A stretch of 10,547 bases of DNA. Source: Monoraphidium neglectum (taxonomy: Eukaryota; Chlorophyta; Chlorophyceae; Sphaeropleales; Selenastraceae). Position 1 is the first letter of the stretch, and each line of letters begins with the position of its first letter. The stretch spans positions 22,301-32,847 of the forward strand of contig NW_014013363.1 in NCBI RefSeq assembly GCF_000611645.1, written 5' to 3'. The notes under the pieces are model-generated. The model saw only the letters and a program-made list of their open reading frames with translations, was not told the DNA's origin and ran no database searches. Below, piece after piece: positions 9,001 through 10,547 of this stretch. A program made the translations under genes and the position numbers.

Positions 9001-10352
9001 CCCACCAGGGCCTGGACCCCGAGGAGACCATGGTGGTGATCATCTCAAAGACCTTCACCACTGCGGAGACCATGCTCAACGCGCGCACATGCAGGGCCTG
9101 GCTCACCGCGCAGCTGGGTGGGTCTCGCTTTCGACCGCACCAGGCCGCCGCTGGCTGCCGTCGCCGCTGCCGCCGCTGCTGCTGCCGCTGCTGCCACGGC
9201 TGTTCCCGCTGCCGCGGCTGCACGGCGGCTTTGGGGAGTTGGGGCGACGCTTTCGTCGCCGATGATCGACACCGTACCCCACACATGCTTTTATGAATCA
9301 ACCTGCCCTCCTACCCACACGCCGTCCCCCCAAACCCACAGGCAAGGAGGCCGTGGCCAAGCACATGGTGGCGGTGTCCACAAACCTCAAGCTGGTCAAG
9401 GAGTTCGGCATCGACCCAGAGAACGCCTTCGGCTTCTGGGACTGGGTGAGCCGCCGAGACTGTCTGCCTGCAGCTTTCGGGCAGCTTCCGTGTCTGAAAT
9501 CTCGTGTGCATGAGCATGGCCGCGGCTTGAGGGGCCGGGTTTGAAGCTTCGGAGCTGCGTGGCAGCGCCCGACTGCCTGCGTTCCTACGTCCAGCGAACG
9601 ACCCCACTTCGACACGTCCGACTGCTCCCCTGCGCGGTGGGGCCGCCAACACGTCCTGTCCGCACACGCGGCGGCTCCTTTGGCAGCACTTCCGGCCCTT
9701 ATGCCCCGGCCGCCTCCACCACCACCATCACCACCCCGCCAACTCACCACAACCACGCACCCCCATGCAACCCCCCGCAGGTGGGCGGCCGCTACAGCGT
9801 GTGCAGTGCGGTGGGCATGCTGCCCCTGACGCTGCAGTACGGGTGGGACATCATGGGCCAGTTCCTCAACGGCGCCAACGCCATGGACGACCACTTCCTG
9901 GTGGGGGGGCGGGCGGATGTGGGGTGGGAGGGGGTGCTGTGCACGTTGTGCGTGCCGTCCATGCTGTGCGTGCTGTGCGTGCTGTGCGTGCTGTGCGTGC
10001 TGTGCGTGCTGTGCTTGCTGTGCATACTGCGCGTGCCCGCACCCAGGATTGTCACTTTCGAGGGTGGGGCTTGGTGTGGGGGGAGTGGTCGGCAGTGAGT
10101 AAACAATCGCGTGCGCGTGCACGCACATGTGTGTGTTTGTTTGTATGTGTGTGTGTGTGTGTCGCGTTCTGGGTGTGCACTTGTGCCTGAACTTCTCATC
10201 TGTCCTCGCCACCCACCCCACACACCCCACACACCCCACACTCCCAGAACGCCCCCCTGGAGTCCAACCTGCCCGTCATGATGGGCCTCACATCACTCTG
10301 GAACATCTCGTTCCTGGGCTACCCCGCGCGCGCCATCCTGCCATACTGCCAG
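5751..10352 (+). CDS. Glucose-6-phosphate isomerase, plant/eukaryote type (5' part, 12 exons visible)
   Basis: Exons: 5751-5884, 6038-6092, 6231-6325, 6641-6752, 7535-7663, 7955-8032, 8201-8310, 8532-8622, 9009-9117, 9342-9445, 9781-9900, 10248-10352; the gene continues past the window. They join in frame to 414 residues. The enzyme interconverts glucose-6-phosphate and fructose-6-phosphate in glycolysis, gluconeogenesis and starch synthesis. Visible landmarks: [10 protein letters not shown] at the mature start, [16 protein letters not shown] (about 157-172), the loop [32 protein letters not shown], the sugar-phosphate site SKTFTTAET (about 281-289), [14 protein letters not shown], and the family signature [16 protein letters not shown] with the active-site Arg. 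The catalytic Glu, His and Lys of the C-terminal half lie beyond 10547. Exons 3-12 are well supported by continuous family similarity. Exons 1-2 (a probable transit peptide) are inferred from frame and splice signals only; a start at the ATG of 6255 is the alternative. Introns run from 138 to 782 nt and carry many simple repeats. Confidence 0.92.
7070..7163 (+). repeat. 12-bp CAG/GAG tandem repeat in GPI intron 4
   Basis: The unit GAGCAGCAGCAG is repeated about five to six times almost perfectly between roughly 7070 and 7140, followed by further CAG copies, a TAG and a short CAG tail. It lies in the middle of the 782-nt intron 6753-7534, between exons coding TQETVK and LLMDLAEAA, which are adjacent in homologues, so it is not coding in the GPI model. 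Confidence 0.85.
7450..7500 (+). repeat. AC and GCAC microsatellites upstream of the GPI exon 5 acceptor
   Basis: An interrupted CA stretch (7450-7460) leads into eight AC units (7465-7480) and then five GCAC units (7481-7500). It ends about 35 bases before the acceptor of the exon at 7535. Confidence 0.85.
8891..9008 (+). repeat. A/C-rich CCAACCA/CACC repeat ending at a 3' splice site
   Basis: This end of GPI intron 8 is nearly free of G and is made of degenerate CCAACCA, CACCC and CCACC units running up to the CAG at 9006-9008. It takes the place of a normal T-rich pyrimidine tract before the exon at 9009. Confidence 0.75.
9144..9221 (+). repeat. GCTGCC/GCC-rich repeat in GPI intron 9
   Basis: Degenerate GCTGCC, GCCGCT and GCTGCT units fill the first part of the intron 9118-9341. 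Read on either strand it gives Ala-, Leu- or Arg/Cys-rich shadow frames. It lies between exons coding WLTAQL and KEAVAKH, which are adjacent in homologues. Confidence 0.75.
9962..10033 (+). repeat. 9-bp minisatellite, unit TGCTGTGCG, in GPI intron 11
   Basis: Five perfect copies (9962-10006) are followed by three degenerate copies to 10033. Weaker related copies lie just upstream from about 9935. The unit length is a multiple of three, so all frames stay open and code Cys/Ala or Cys/Val repeats, but the location between exons coding AMDDHFL and NAPLESNLP shows it is intronic. Confidence 0.85.
10128..10162 (+). repeat. GT microsatellite in GPI intron 11
   Basis: TG/GT units interrupted by TTGTTTGTA, ending in eight uninterrupted GT units. 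It is on the same strand as the GT tract at the left edge. Confidence 0.85.
10209..10247 (+). repeat. CACACCC repeat up to the GPI exon 12 acceptor
   Basis: G-free CACCC, CACACCC and CACACCCCA units run into CTCCCAG at 10241-10247, directly before the exon at 10248. This is another case of an A/C-rich tract before a GPI acceptor. Confidence 0.75.
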
Positions 10353-10547
10353 GTGGGGCGCGGCCGCATGGTTGTGGGGCAAACCATGTCCCGGCATCCG
10401 TTGTGGGGCGAAGCACGCACCCCGTGGGCGGCCGCTGCGCCGAAAGGCCACCTGCGCCCCCCTGGGCCCGCTCGACATCCCATGTGCCACGCCACGGAGC
10501 ACCTGCGCGGCCCCGCCGTCCGACACCCCTGCCCCGCTGGTCCCGCC
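10353..10547 (+). other. Start of the twelfth GPI intron, cut by the window edge
   Basis: After the exon ending ILPYCQ, the donor GTGGGG opens an intron that does not close within the window. The next expected family segment (the helix after PYSQ, then the SNGK region) was not found in any frame here. A 77-residue minus-strand frame in this stretch is a shadow without similarity to anything I know. Confidence 0.75.

Noticed and set aside
9298..10239. A 313-residue minus-strand open frame
   Set aside because: It lies antisense to three GPI exons and their introns. Its His/Gln/Ala repeats are the complement of the 9-bp minisatellite and GT tract, and it matches no family known to me.

Overview
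This window looks like nuclear DNA of a green alga, probably a chlorophyte of the Chlorophyceae type. The exons are GC-rich and almost every third codon position is G or C. The genes are cut into short exons by many GT-AG introns of about 140-780 bases, and the introns are full of simple repeats (GT/CA, CAG, GCTGCC and a 9-bp minisatellite). The encoded proteins resemble plant-type enzymes. No operon, ribosome-binding site, insertion sequence, CRISPR array or RNA gene was seen. The genus cannot be fixed from the sequence.

Layout, all genes on the + strand. (1) 1-505: a GT microsatellite, then the probable last exon (about 284-505) of an unidentified gene that begins before the window. (2) 506-2391: about 1.9 kb with no recognisable gene. 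It has lower GC at third positions and presumably holds the 3' end of gene 1 and the promoter and 5' UTR of the next gene. (3) 2392-5307: a complete seven-exon gene for an adenosine-deaminase-family protein, best matched to N6-methyl-AMP deaminase (MAPDA/ADAL). The model gives 429 residues and contains a large glutamine-rich insertion coded by a CAG tract. (4) 5308-5750: a short intergenic stretch. (5) 5751 to beyond the right edge: the 5' part of glucose-6-phosphate isomerase (GPI). Twelve exons (414 residues) are visible; the first two probably encode a chloroplast transit peptide and the catalytic C-terminal part lies outside the window.

The exon models were built by hand. Every junction chosen is GT-AG and keeps the reading frame, and apart from the first two GPI exons and the start of MAPDA exon 3 the joined protein follows the known family sequence across the junctions. 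The MAPDA would deaminate N6-methyl-AMP, released by turnover of m6A-containing RNA, to IMP. GPI interconverts glucose-6-phosphate and fructose-6-phosphate, for starch metabolism and upper glycolysis, in the plastid if the transit peptide is real. No functional link between these two housekeeping genes is evident, and no convincing undescribed system was found. The points most worth checking are the glutamine-rich insertion in MAPDA and its CAG-rich counterpart in a GPI intron, the split transit peptide with a second possible GPI start, a 24-nt micro-exon, and the A/C-rich tracts in front of several GPI acceptors.
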